Source of the DNA: Nocardia brasiliensis IFM 10847
Lineage (GTDB): Bacteria; Actinomycetota; Actinomycetes; Mycobacteriales; Mycobacteriaceae
Length of the DNA: 64,000 nucleotides
NCBI RefSeq assembly: GCF_000710915.1
Contig: NZ_BAUA01000015.1
Coordinates: forward strand, 17,640 to 81,639
Reading direction: 5' to 3'
The notes below the pieces were generated by a model, which worked only from the letters and a program-made list of their open reading frames with translations, searched no databases and was not told where the DNA came from. Of this stretch, positions 25,713 through 33,682 are shown piece by piece; positions within the stretch are counted from its first letter, which is position 1, and each line of letters begins with the position of its first letter. The translations under genes and the position numbers were made by a program.

Positions 25713-26618
25713 TCAGATCGGCCGGAAATCGATCATCTTGCGCAGCCGCAGCCGGTCTCGCTCCAGCCGCCGCGCTTCGAAGGCGATCGGGAAGTAACGC
25801 AGCCGCTCCGGCAGCAGCGGGATGGTGCGCGCGAGCACCCAGCCGAGCGCGCGCAGTTTCCGCTCGTCGCCCGCGGTCCAGGTGAGCCCGAGCTTCGCGC
25901 GGGCGACCTCGGGCGTGGTGCCGACCGTCACGAAGTACTGCATCCGCCCGATCGGGGCGGCCGCGCGCCGCCAGACCGGCGCGAGCACCCGCGGCAGCTG
26001 CTTCGGCGGCGCGACCGAGCGGATCACCCGCAGGTAGTCGCGGGCGGTGTCGGTGGCCACCAGGTGGTTGGCCACCTGGTCGGCGAAGAACTGCTCGAAC
26101 TCCCGGTAGTTCGCCGGAATCTGTTTGGGCGGCACCGAGAAATTGCGCATGAGCTGCACCATCTCCTGGTAGACCGCTTCCTTTTCCGCGTCCGTGAGCG
26201 GATTGCGGGCGAAGTACCTGGCGTTCTCGGCGAACGCGAAGGTGCCGGTGTGCAACACCCAGGCCCACGGTCCCGAGGACAGTGCTTTGTGCCGGACGCC
26301 GTGCGCGTCGGTGGTGTTGAGCGAGGCGTGCATGGTGCGCAGCCGATCGGCCTCGGCGATGGCCTCTTCGCCGCCGTAGATCCACATCATCACCGACGCG
26401 ATGCTGCGGACCGCGCGGCCCATCGGGTCGGTGCGGAAGGTGGAGTGCTCGTCGACGACGGCCGAGATGCTCGGCTCCATGGTCTGCAACAGGAACGCCG
26501 AGCCCGCGGTCAGCGAGAACGTGATCAGGCCGGTCTCGTCCCACAGTCGGCTGCCCGGTTCGAAGGGGCGGCGGGGCGGCAGCGTCGCTGGGTGGGTGGC
26601 GTCGAGGGCGGCGGTCAT
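25713..26618 (-). CDS. MpaB/DUF2236 oxygenase-like protein
   Basis: A 301-residue helical protein matching the DUF2236 / latex-clearing Lcp / MpaB family (LWDETGLITFSLTAGSAFLLQTMEPSISAVVDEHSTFRTDP, then WVLHTGTFAFAENARYF and FEQFFADQVANHLV). Characterised members bind heme and cleave polyisoprene or act as oxygenases; the conserved His of the heme pocket is probably in WVLHTG. No partner is nearby. The actual reaction here is unknown. Confidence 0.82.
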   Translation of the reverse strand: MTAALDATHPATLPPRRPFEPGSRLWDETGLITFSLTAGSAFLLQTMEPSISAVVDEHSTFRTDPMGRAVRSIASVMMWIYGGEEAIAEADRLRTMHASLNTTDAHGVRHKALSSGPWAWVLHTGTFAFAENARYFARNPLTDAEKEAVYQEMVQLMRNFSVPPKQIPANYREFEQFFADQVANHLVATDTARDYLRVIRSVAPPKQLPRVLAPVWRRAAAPIGRMQYFVTVGTTPEVARAKLGLTWTAGDERKLRALGWVLARTIPLLPERLRYFPIAFEARRLERDRLRLRKMIDFRPI

Positions 26619-26715
26619 CGTGATCTCCCTTGATCAGCAGCATTCAGGCGATGAGATAATCAGAGTAACATTCTCTCATCGTCTTCGGGTCGCCTGCGAC
26701 CTACGCTTGGTTGCT

Positions 26716-27468
26716 ATGACGAGCGAGTGGCGCAGTCGCGACGGCCGGATCGGCGTGCTCACCGGGGCGGGTATCTCTACCGACTCGGGCATTCCCGACT
26801 TCCGGGGCCCGCGTGGTGTGTGGACGAAAGACCCGATCGCCGAACTGCTTTCGACCTACGACAGCTACCTGGCCGACCCCGACCTGCGTCGGCGCTCGTG
26901 GCTCGCGCGCCGGGACAACCCGGCCTGGCAGGCGCAACCCAACGCCGCACACCGGGCGCTCGCCGAATTGGCGCGGGCCGGGCGGGCGGTCACCCTCATC
27001 ACCCAGAACATCGACCGGCTGCACCAGCGCGGCGGTTTCCCGCCGGACCGGGTGATCGAGATCCACGGCAACATGTTCGAGGTGGTCTGCGTCGAATGCG
27101 ATTACCAGGCCACGATGGCCGACGCTTTGGCGCGGGTGGCGGCGGGCGAGGCCGATCCGCCGTGCCCGAACTGCGGTGGCGTGCTGAAAGCGGCCACCAT
27201 CATGTTCGGCCAGCAGTTGGACCGGCGCGCCGTGACCAAGGCCGCGCTCACCGCGGAGACCAGCGATATTTTCCTGGCGATCGGCACTTCGCTGCAGGTC
27301 GAGCCGGCGGCGTCGATGTGCGCCGTCGCCGTGCAGAATGGGGCCGATCTCGTCATCGTCAATGCCGAGCCGACCCCGTACGACTCGATGGCTACCGAAC
27401 TCGTCCGCGAACCCATCGGCACGGCCGTGCCGCGTTTGGTCGCCGAAATACTTTCGGCCGGAACGTGA
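26716..27468 (+). CDS. cobB: NAD-dependent protein deacylase, sirtuin family
   Basis: A 250-residue Sir2 protein from the ATG at 26716; an extension to 26401 is open but unsupported. GAGISTDSGIPDFRGP is the NAD-binding motif, TQNIDRLHQRGG the catalytic QNID region, and IEIHGNMFEVVC supplies the catalytic His. Four zinc cysteines are visible in CVECD and CPNCGG. The small class III/V-type core should remove acetyl or succinyl groups from lysines and use NAD. It is convergent with the aldonolactone oxidase. Confidence 0.93.
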   Translation: MTSEWRSRDGRIGVLTGAGISTDSGIPDFRGPRGVWTKDPIAELLSTYDSYLADPDLRRRSWLARRDNPAWQAQPNAAHRALAELARAGRAVTLITQNIDRLHQRGGFPPDRVIEIHGNMFEVVCVECDYQATMADALARVAAGEADPPCPNCGGVLKAATIMFGQQLDRRAVTKAALTAETSDIFLAIGTSLQVEPAASMCAVAVQNGADLVIVNAEPTPYDSMATELVREPIGTAVPRLVAEILSAGT

Positions 27469-27472
27469 TCGG

Positions 27473-28768
27473 TCAGAGCGGGCCGAGTACGCGCTCGAGG
27501 TAGCCGTTGCTGAAACGGCCTTTCGGGTCAAAGCGGCGGCGCACCTCGGCGAAGCGGTCCCAGTCGGGGTAGCGCTCGCGCAGCGTATCCGCGGTCTGGA
27601 AGTGCCGCTTGCCCCAGTGCGGCCGGCCGTCGTACTTGTCGAAAACCGCTTCGCAGGCACGGAAATACGGCTCGTAGGCCATGCCGCGATACTGATGCAC
27701 CGCGATGTAGCAGGTCTCGCGGCCGCCCGCGGGGGAGAGGAACGCGTCGTCGGGGGCGACCCAGCGCACCTCGATCGGCATCGGCGTCTCGAACTTCGTT
27801 GACAGAGCTTTGATTTCGCGGATCGCCGCGGCGGAATGCGCGCGCGGGATCGCGTATTCCATCTCGGTGAACCGGACCAGTCGCGGCGAGGCGAACACCC
27901 GGTAGGACCGATCGACTTGACGACGATAACTGCCCGCGTAGGCGGCGCCCCGGTGGATCCACGGCACCATGCGCGGCTGCCAGCGGCCCAGCTTGCACAG
28001 CGCGTCGAAGGTGTAGTTGGACATCAGGATATCGGCGAACCAGTCGACGGTCTTGCCACGCGGCTGCTCGGCCAGTTCGACCGGGTTGTTGCGCTTGGTC
28101 AGCGCCAGCGGGCTGTGCGCGAACATGTAGAACTCGAAATGCTGGTTGCCGTCGACGTGCGTATCCAGTTCTGCGAGTACGTCTTCCAGCGGAATCGGGC
28201 GTTCGACGCCCTCGAGCACGAACGACGGCACCATTTGCAACGTCACGGCGGTGACGATGCCGAGCGCGCCCACACTGACCCTGGCCGCGCGCCAGCCGTC
28301 CGGGTCGGTCTCGGCGTTGAGTTCCACCGTGCTGCCGTCGGCGAGCAGCAGTTCGATGGAATGCAGTGCGGCCGAGAGATTTTGCAGCGTAGCGCCGGTG
28401 CCGTGGGTGCCGGTCGCGGTAGCGCCCGCGACGGTCTGGACGTCGATATCGCCCAGGTTCGGAAATGCGAGGCCATGCGCGTGCAGCGCGTTGCTCACCG
28501 TCTTCAGGGTGCTGCCCGCCTCGACCCGGACGCGCCCGGTGGCGGTGTCGACGTCGAGGATGCGATCGAGCTTCGACAGGTCGAGCAGGACGCCGTCGGT
28601 GAGGACGGCGTCGGTGAACGAATGCCCGGCTCCGGCGACGCGGACGGTCTGTCCGGCATCGGCTGCGCGACCGAGGATCTCGGCGATTTCGTCAGTGCTG
28701 CGCGGCGTCGCCACGATTGCCGGTGCGCACTGCTGATCGCCAGCCCAGTTCACCCACGAGTTGGTCAT
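27473..28768 (-). CDS. FAD-dependent aldonolactone oxidase (D-arabinono-1,4-lactone/L-gulonolactone oxidase type)
   Basis: A 431-residue flavoprotein. The N-terminal FAD domain (about residues 10-180) has RVAGAGHSFTD, with the GHS motif where the flavin can be covalently held, and ATGTHGTGATLQNLS. The C-terminal ALO domain includes PHWGKRHFQTADTLRERYPDWDRF, the family's HWGK signature. Such enzymes oxidise aldonolactones at the membrane or in the cytosol to ascorbate-like products. It ends 5 bases from the sirtuin stop. Confidence 0.9.
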   Translation of the reverse strand: MTNSWVNWAGDQQCAPAIVATPRSTDEIAEILGRAADAGQTVRVAGAGHSFTDAVLTDGVLLDLSKLDRILDVDTATGRVRVEAGSTLKTVSNALHAHGLAFPNLGDIDVQTVAGATATGTHGTGATLQNLSAALHSIELLLADGSTVELNAETDPDGWRAARVSVGALGIVTAVTLQMVPSFVLEGVERPIPLEDVLAELDTHVDGNQHFEFYMFAHSPLALTKRNNPVELAEQPRGKTVDWFADILMSNYTFDALCKLGRWQPRMVPWIHRGAAYAGSYRRQVDRSYRVFASPRLVRFTEMEYAIPRAHSAAAIREIKALSTKFETPMPIEVRWVAPDDAFLSPAGGRETCYIAVHQYRGMAYEPYFRACEAVFDKYDGRPHWGKRHFQTADTLRERYPDWDRFAEVRRRFDPKGRFSNGYLERVLGPL

Positions 28769-28821
28769 GTGACCAACTGTAGGGGATGGGCTCCTGATGT
28801 GGGCTTTCTATAACGTAGTTG

Positions 28822-29502
28822 TTACCTTCGGCGGCCCGTGCACGCGCCCTTCGCCTGCTCTACCTCGACGTCGGTGAGCGGGGGGACGAGCAACTGCTGG
28901 CGCGGGGTGCTGTCCGCGCGCACGCCGTTCAGGGCGATCGCCATGTAGCGCTGCCAGACATCGGGATTGACCGACCGGGAGAACTCGGCGATGCCGTCGA
29001 CCATGTGGATCAGCGCGAAGAAATCGGAGGGCTCGACGCCGGGGGCGAGCACGCCGGCCTCGCGGGCCCGGTCCACGATGGCCGTCACGGTCGGCTTGAT
29101 CCGGTCGCGGACCACCACGAAGCGGTCGATGTTGTCCTCTTCCAGTTCGAGCATGACCGAACTGAAACCGCGGTTCACCGCCATGTGCCGGCACGCGTAC
29201 TCGAAGAACTCGACCAGGCCGAACCAGGGATCGGGGTGCCGATAGGCGGCGTCGGCCGCTTCGGCGAACTCCCGGAGGTTCTGCTCGAAGACCTCGGTGA
29301 TCAGGTCCTTCTTGTTGGCGAACCGGCGGTAGACCGTGCCGACGCCGACGCCGGCGCGCTCGGCGACGTCGTCGAGGGTGATCTCGAGTCCGTGGTCGGC
29401 GAACAGCTCGCGCGCGGCGGCGATGATCCGCTGCTGATTGCGCGCGGCATCGGCACGCAGGCGGCGGGGCGGAGAAAGTGCCGTGGCGTGATTCACACCC
29501 AC
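28822..29502 (-). CDS. TetR family transcriptional regulator
   Basis: A 226-residue protein with an N-terminal HTH (RIIAAARELFADHGLEITLDDVAERAGVGVGTVYRRFANKKDLI, about residues 24-68) and a helical ligand-binding C-terminal domain. It is divergent from a 14-helix efflux pump 111 bases away. The spacer holds two identical-arm inverted repeats (CGGAG, N7, CTCCG), so it most likely represses the pump and itself. The inducer is unknown. Confidence 0.92.
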   Translation of the reverse strand: MGVNHATALSPPRRLRADAARNQQRIIAAARELFADHGLEITLDDVAERAGVGVGTVYRRFANKKDLITEVFEQNLREFAEAADAAYRHPDPWFGLVEFFEYACRHMAVNRGFSSVMLELEEDNIDRFVVVRDRIKPTVTAIVDRAREAGVLAPGVEPSDFFALIHMVDGIAEFSRSVNPDVWQRYMAIALNGVRADSTPRQQLLVPPLTDVEVEQAKGACTGRRR

Positions 29503-29526
29503 ATCCTAACAAGTATCGGGATTAAG

Positions 29527-29543
29527 CGGAGGCGTTCTCTCCG
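29527..29543. promoter_or_regulatory. Operator-like inverted repeat 1, tetR/MFS spacer
   Basis: CGGAG, seven spacer bases, then CTCCG. It lies on the TetR-gene side and shares identical arms and spacing with the second site centred 43 bases away (about four helical turns). Confidence 0.55.
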
Positions 29544-29569
29544 TTATGGTGGTAGCTTTTCACGGTAAC

Positions 29570-29586
29570 CGGAGACGCCAACTCCG
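29570..29586. promoter_or_regulatory. Operator-like inverted repeat 2, tetR/MFS spacer
   Basis: The second CGGAG-N7-CTCCG site, just before the ribosome site of the efflux gene. A protein bound here would cover the start region of the MFS transcript. Confidence 0.55.
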
Positions 29587-29613
29587 CATCAATACTCGAG
29601 ACAAAGGGGACAC

Positions 29614-31113
29614 ATGACTACCACGTTCGACCGTGGGGCACCCGCCCCCGCGAAAGCAGACCAGGGCCGTCGCGGCTCGCACGCCCTGCGCTGGTGGGTG
29701 CTCGCCACTCTCGGCGTGGCACAGCTCATGGTGGTGCTCGACGCCACCGTCGTGAACATCGCGCTGCCCGCCGCGCAGCGCGACCTCGGCTTCACCGACG
29801 GGGACCGGCAGTGGGTCGTGACCGGTTACGCGCTCGCGTTCGGCAGCCTGTTGCTGCTCGGTGGTCGCCTCAGTGACCTGTTCGGCCGCCGCAACACCTT
29901 CATCATCGGCCTGATCGGCTTCGCCGGCGCCTCCGCGGTCGGCGGCGCGGCCACCAGCTTCGAGATGCTGGTCGCGGCCCGCGTCGGGCAGGGTGTCTTC
30001 GGCGCACTGCTGGCGCCCGCGGCGCTGTCGCTGCTCACCGTGACCTTCACCGAACCGTCCGAGCGCGCCAAGGCCTTCGGCATCTTCGGTGCGGTCGCCG
30101 GCGCCGGTGGCGCGATCGGCCTGCTGCTCGGCGGCATGCTCACCGAATGGGCCAACTGGCGCTGGGTGATGTTCGTCAACCTCGCGTTCGCGGCCGTTGC
30201 CCTGGTCGGTGCGGTGCTGCTGCTGGCCAAGCACGTCACCAACGAGCGGCCCAAGCTCGACATCCCCGGCACCGTCGTGGTGACCGCGGCGCTGTTCGGC
30301 ATCGTGTACGGCTTCTCCCACGCCGAGTCGACCAGCTGGACGAACCCGGTCACGCTGGCCTTCCTCATCGGTGGTGCGGTGCTGCTCGCAGCGTTCGTGG
30401 TGATCGAGAGCCGGGTCGCGCATCCGCTGCTGCCGCTGCGGATCGTGCTGGACCGCACCCGTGGCGGTTCGTTCCTGACCGTGTTCGTCATGGGCATCGG
30501 CATGTTCGCGATCTTCCTGTTCCTGACCTACTACATGCAGTTGAGCATGGGCTACTCGCCGATCAAGACCGGTCTGGCGTTCTTGCCGATGGTCGCGGCG
30601 ATGGTCGTCTCGTCCACCACCGTGCCCTCGCTGGTACTGCCCAAGCTCGGCCCGAAGATCGTGATGGCGGGCGGCTTCCTGATCGCGGCCGGCGGCATGG
30701 CCTGGCTGACCCAGATCGGTCTGGACACCGGCTACTCCTCGCACATCCTGCCCGCGCTGATCCTGCTCGGTCTCGGCCTCGGTGGCGCGATGTCGACCGC
30801 GTTCCAGGGCGCGACCGCCGGTGTGCACCACGAGGACGCCGGCGTGGCCTCGGCCATGATCAACACCAGCCAGCAGGTCGGTGGCTCGATCGGCACGGCG
30901 CTGCTGAGCACGATCGCCGCCTCGGCCGCCACGGACTACTTGTCCTCGCGCACGCCGGACCCGCTGACCGTCGCGCAGTCCGCGGTCGAGAGCTACACCA
31001 CCAGCTTCTGGTGGGCGACCGCGATCTTCGTGGCCGGCGCGGTGATCACCGCCGTGCTGATGCCCAACACGGTGCCTGCTCCGTCGGAAGGCGAGCCCGT
31101 CATCGTGCACTGA
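29614..31113 (+). CDS. MFS drug-efflux transporter, DHA2 (EmrB/QacA) family
   Basis: A 499-residue protein with 14 hydrophobic helices. The DHA2 motifs are clear: LMVVLDATVVNIALPAAQRDLG (motif D), GGRLSDLFGRRNTF (motif A) and MLTEWANWRWVMFVNLAF. A proton-driven exporter of cationic drugs or dyes is the usual function. It is controlled, by position, by the divergent TetR gene. AAAGGGG lies seven bases before the ATG. Confidence 0.92.
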   Translation: MTTTFDRGAPAPAKADQGRRGSHALRWWVLATLGVAQLMVVLDATVVNIALPAAQRDLGFTDGDRQWVVTGYALAFGSLLLLGGRLSDLFGRRNTFIIGLIGFAGASAVGGAATSFEMLVAARVGQGVFGALLAPAALSLLTVTFTEPSERAKAFGIFGAVAGAGGAIGLLLGGMLTEWANWRWVMFVNLAFAAVALVGAVLLLAKHVTNERPKLDIPGTVVVTAALFGIVYGFSHAESTSWTNPVTLAFLIGGAVLLAAFVVIESRVAHPLLPLRIVLDRTRGGSFLTVFVMGIGMFAIFLFLTYYMQLSMGYSPIKTGLAFLPMVAAMVVSSTTVPSLVLPKLGPKIVMAGGFLIAAGGMAWLTQIGLDTGYSSHILPALILLGLGLGGAMSTAFQGATAGVHHEDAGVASAMINTSQQVGGSIGTALLSTIAASAATDYLSSRTPDPLTVAQSAVESYTTSFWWATAIFVAGAVITAVLMPNTVPAPSEGEPVIVH

Positions 31114-31139
31114 ATTGCTGGCCGCGTGGCCGCGGCGTG

Positions 31140-31232
31140 GTTCGCGGCCCCTGGTGTCTCGCGGCCGAGCGGTCGAGACTTGCGCCTGCGGCGCGCGCGC
31201 TTCGACCGCTCGGCCGCGAGACGGCCGCGAAC
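31140..31232. repeat. Very long hairpin between convergent genes
   Basis: A 21-bp perfect inverted repeat (31156-31176 with 31202-31222) encloses a further GCGCC/GGCGC hairpin. Outside it another 10-bp stem (31140-31149 with 31223-31232) pairs, leaving a 6-base bulge on one side. It lies between the stops of the efflux pump and the lipase and is far larger than a normal terminator. Confidence 0.75.
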
Positions 31233-31304
31233 GGGTCGCTCGTAAGACTCGCTCCGTGGTGCGGGGGTTGGGTGGATTGCTTTCGGTAGGGCTTTACAAC
31301 ACAG

Positions 31305-31341
31305 CACAGCGCCCGCGTTCGATGTGAACGCGGGCGCTGTG
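31305..31341. terminator. Bidirectional terminator
   Basis: A perfect 16-bp stem with a GATGT loop, 16 bases beyond the lipase stop codon and on the far side of the long hairpin. Without a T-tract, but in the right place for convergent termination. Confidence 0.7.
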
Positions 31342-31356
31342 TCGTCTGCAAGTGGT

Positions 31357-32637
31357 TCAGCAGTTACTTGGGGCGGGCAGTCCGGCGAAGCGGTCGCCGA
31401 GGTAAGTGAATGCCTCCGGGGCGCCCGCGGCGATCGCGGTGCCGTGGTCGGCGCCCGGCACCATGTTGAGCAGCACGGGAACGCCTGCGGCGCAGTAGCG
31501 TCCGAGCACGTCGCGCACGAGCTGCGGCGAGACCTGGTCGTTCGCGCCGTGCCACTCGTAGATCGGCGTGCGCGGGACGCCCGGGTAGATCTCGATGCTG
31601 TTCTCGTGCAGGATGCGCGCCACCGTCGGATCGGCGTACATATCACCGAAGAAGACGTCGCCGAAGCTCTTGTTGGCGCCCGCGTTGATGATCTCCTGGG
31701 TGCACGCGTTGGCGAGCTGACTGCGCAACGCCAGGCCGGCCGGGTTCAGCACCTGGTCCATCGGCAGCTCGCCCGGGTATTCGCGCTCGAGGCCGATGGC
31801 GGCCGCGAACCCGAGCCCGAACAGCGGGCTCGGCTGCATGCCGACGTCGAGCGCCAGCTTGCCGATGTTCATCGGGACACCGCCCTGGGCGGCGCCGACG
31901 ATGTTCAGCTCAGGCGCGTATTCGGGGGCCAGCGCCGCGGCGAAACCGGTCGCCATGCCGCCGCCCGAATAACCGGCCATGCCCACCGGGCTGAGCCGCA
32001 GATCCGCTGGGCCGAAACGCTGTACGGCGCGGATGCCGTCGAGGGTCAGCCTGCCGCCGAGCTTCGCGGCGCCGTAGGAACTCATCGGTCCGAGATGATC
32101 CGGCACGGCCACCGCCCAGCCCCGGGCGAGCAGCAGATTCAGCGCGGGCGCCTCCTGCATGGTGCCGTTGAAGATGCTGTGCGAGGGCGCGCACTGCAGG
32201 CCCAGCGAGTTGACGAACGGCTGATAGGACACCAGCGGCCGGTTCATGCCACCGCCCGGGGGCAGCAGCAGGGTGGTCATCGCGGCGATCGGATCGCCCG
32301 CCGAATTGCTCGACCGGTACAGCAGCTGCCACGCGGACGCGCCGGGGAAGCCGTTGGCGGCCACCGGCCTGCTGCGGATCACGTCGCCGGGCTGGAAGTT
32401 TCCGACATCCGGTGGTGCCCAATAGAACCCGTCGCCGTCGGCGACGGGGTAGATCGGCGCGGCCACCGCGGGAGCCGCGTGACCGAGTCCGGCCGCCGCC
32501 ACCGCGAGTGCCGCGATGGAGAGTCGCCGCAGTGTCCGGCGGACGCCTAGCCGTCTGCCGGATATTTGCTGATGACCCGCTCGGCGTGCTGTCTTCGCCG
32601 TGGGGTGTGCATTCGGTTGTGCCCGCTGTGCCGCCAT
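31357..32637 (-). CDS. Secreted lipase family protein
   Basis: About 426 residues from the ATG at 32637, which has GGAG six bases upstream; the frame is open to 32880 but without a plausible start. A Tat-like or Sec-type N-terminus (RRTLRRLSIAALAVAAAGLGHAAPAVAAP) ends at an AxA site. The nucleophile elbow is MAGYSGGGMATGFAAALAPEY, the Asp is in WHGANDQVSP and the His in MVPGADHG. This is the secretory lipase (LIP) family that hydrolyses acylglycerols outside the cell. Six or more cysteines and no lid motif are seen. Confidence 0.9.
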   Translation of the reverse strand: MAAQRAQPNAHPTAKTARRAGHQQISGRRLGVRRTLRRLSIAALAVAAAGLGHAAPAVAAPIYPVADGDGFYWAPPDVGNFQPGDVIRSRPVAANGFPGASAWQLLYRSSNSAGDPIAAMTTLLLPPGGGMNRPLVSYQPFVNSLGLQCAPSHSIFNGTMQEAPALNLLLARGWAVAVPDHLGPMSSYGAAKLGGRLTLDGIRAVQRFGPADLRLSPVGMAGYSGGGMATGFAAALAPEYAPELNIVGAAQGGVPMNIGKLALDVGMQPSPLFGLGFAAAIGLEREYPGELPMDQVLNPAGLALRSQLANACTQEIINAGANKSFGDVFFGDMYADPTVARILHENSIEIYPGVPRTPIYEWHGANDQVSPQLVRDVLGRYCAAGVPVLLNMVPGADHGTAIAAGAPEAFTYLGDRFAGLPAPSNC

Positions 32638-33057
32638 CGTTGCTCCGACCTGAGAGGTGAAGTGGGGGGAGACAACTTCGGCCAAACCTTCAGGCCATTC
32701 GTACGCGGAACTGGCCGGGATGTCAATGAACAACACTGTTCGCAGTCTTCGCGCGGGTGGGGTGCGGCTGAACGGACCGTCCGGTCCAACCGATAACATT
32801 GCCTGGATACGGTAAATGTCATGGGATGCATTGCCATCGGGATCCTGATGGTTCCGCACCCCGCGGGATGGGTAGCCCACAGACTGCTGCGTCCCGTTCT
32901 CCGGATCGGAGTGCTCGGCGGCTGTACTACTTCACCTACTGCCTCGCGGTTCGTAGACTGCTCGGGTCGGGTGGCTCGGGGGGGATCGGTAGTGGCGTCG
33001 CCGGGGGACAACTGGCACGACTCTGCGGTCGACGGCGCGACGAAAGGGGGCCTGGGC
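32638..33057. promoter_or_regulatory. Divergent promoter region between lipase and DUF190 gene
   Basis: About 420 bases with no supported gene. It includes an operator-like repeat GGACC-GTCC-GGTCC at 32774-32787 close to an ATAACATT stretch that may be a -10 region. I looked for a fluoride-riboswitch-like pattern before the DUF190/crcB pair and saw none. Confidence 0.35.
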
Positions 33058-33399
33058 ATGAATGAAGCGGGACAGTGGCAGCCGGCGGCGCGGTTGACGA
33101 TATTGCTGGACGAAGACGACAAATGGCGACACGCGCCCCTGTACGCCGAGATAGTCAGCCGGGCCAGGGACACCGGTCTCGCCGGCGCGAGCGTCTGGCG
33201 CGGCATCGAAGGCTACGGCGCGTCCTCACGCATCCACACCACGCGCATTCTGGACATGGCCGATCATCTGCCGCTGGTGCTGATGCTCGTCGACGAACCG
33301 GAGCGGTTGCGCGCGTTCGTCGAACAGAACGCGGAACTGTTCGCCACCATCAACGTCGCGCTCTCGCCACTGGAGCTGTGGCAGGGAGCCGCCCGATGA
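33058..33399 (+). CDS. DUF190 domain-containing protein
   Basis: A 113-residue protein from the ATG at 33058, preceded by AAAGGGGG. The signature WQPAARLTILLDEDDKWRHAPLYAEIVSRARDTGLAGASVWRGIEGYG is that of DUF190, a PII-like ferredoxin fold, and SSRIHTTRILDMADHLPLVLMLVD follows. DUF190 genes commonly flank crcB fluoride channels. Here the stop overlaps the start of a crcB-like fragment as ATGA, so they form one unit; pgm comes next, an order I recall from Mycobacterium tuberculosis Rv3068c-Rv3071. Confidence 0.88.
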   Translation: MNEAGQWQPAARLTILLDEDDKWRHAPLYAEIVSRARDTGLAGASVWRGIEGYGASSRIHTTRILDMADHLPLVLMLVDEPERLRAFVEQNAELFATINVALSPLELWQGAAR

Positions 33400-33635
33400 C
33401 ACCGCCGTACTACCCCGTGGACCGTGCCGTAGCAGCACGTTTCGAGTCTCTGCTGCCACTTGGGGCACCGACCGTTAACATTGTCGGTTCGGCGCTGCTC
33501 GGTGGATTGGTCGGCGCGGGTGCGGGCAACTGGCTGCCGGCTGCCGCCGGTCTGCGCGGCGCGCTGATCACGTTCAGCACAAGCCTCGTCGCGGTATTCG
33601 CCGTGACGTCGACGACACAGTGGTTGTGGACATGA
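33396..33635 (+). pseudogene. crcB: Truncated CrcB/Fluc-type fluoride channel
   Basis: A 79-residue frame overlapping the DUF190 gene by four bases. It keeps two conserved Fluc pore elements: TVNIVGSALLGGLVG (the TM2 NxxGS motif) and GLRGALITFSTSLVAVF (the TM3 TFST motif). The first transmembrane helix with its GGxxGAxxRY motif, and most of the fourth, are missing; CrcB proteins are normally about 110-130 residues. The frame ends with a genuine stop, so it reads as a decayed or minimal channel. A functional two-helix variant cannot be excluded from sequence. Confidence 0.7.
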
Positions 33636-33682
33636 TCCTGATGACGAGCAGGGCGCAGCCGATACGGAAGGGAGACCCGAGC

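Noticed and set aside
29560..31110. A 516-codon open frame on the minus strand, antisense to the DHA2 efflux pump
   Set aside because: It is compositionally a mirror of the pump's codon structure, rich in Arg/Gly/His, with no known domain; the plus-strand gene has clear motifs and a ribosome site.
32638..33057. A possible fluoride riboswitch before the DUF190/crcB unit
   Set aside because: I looked for the conserved crcB motif elements and could not identify them; no such RNA is called.
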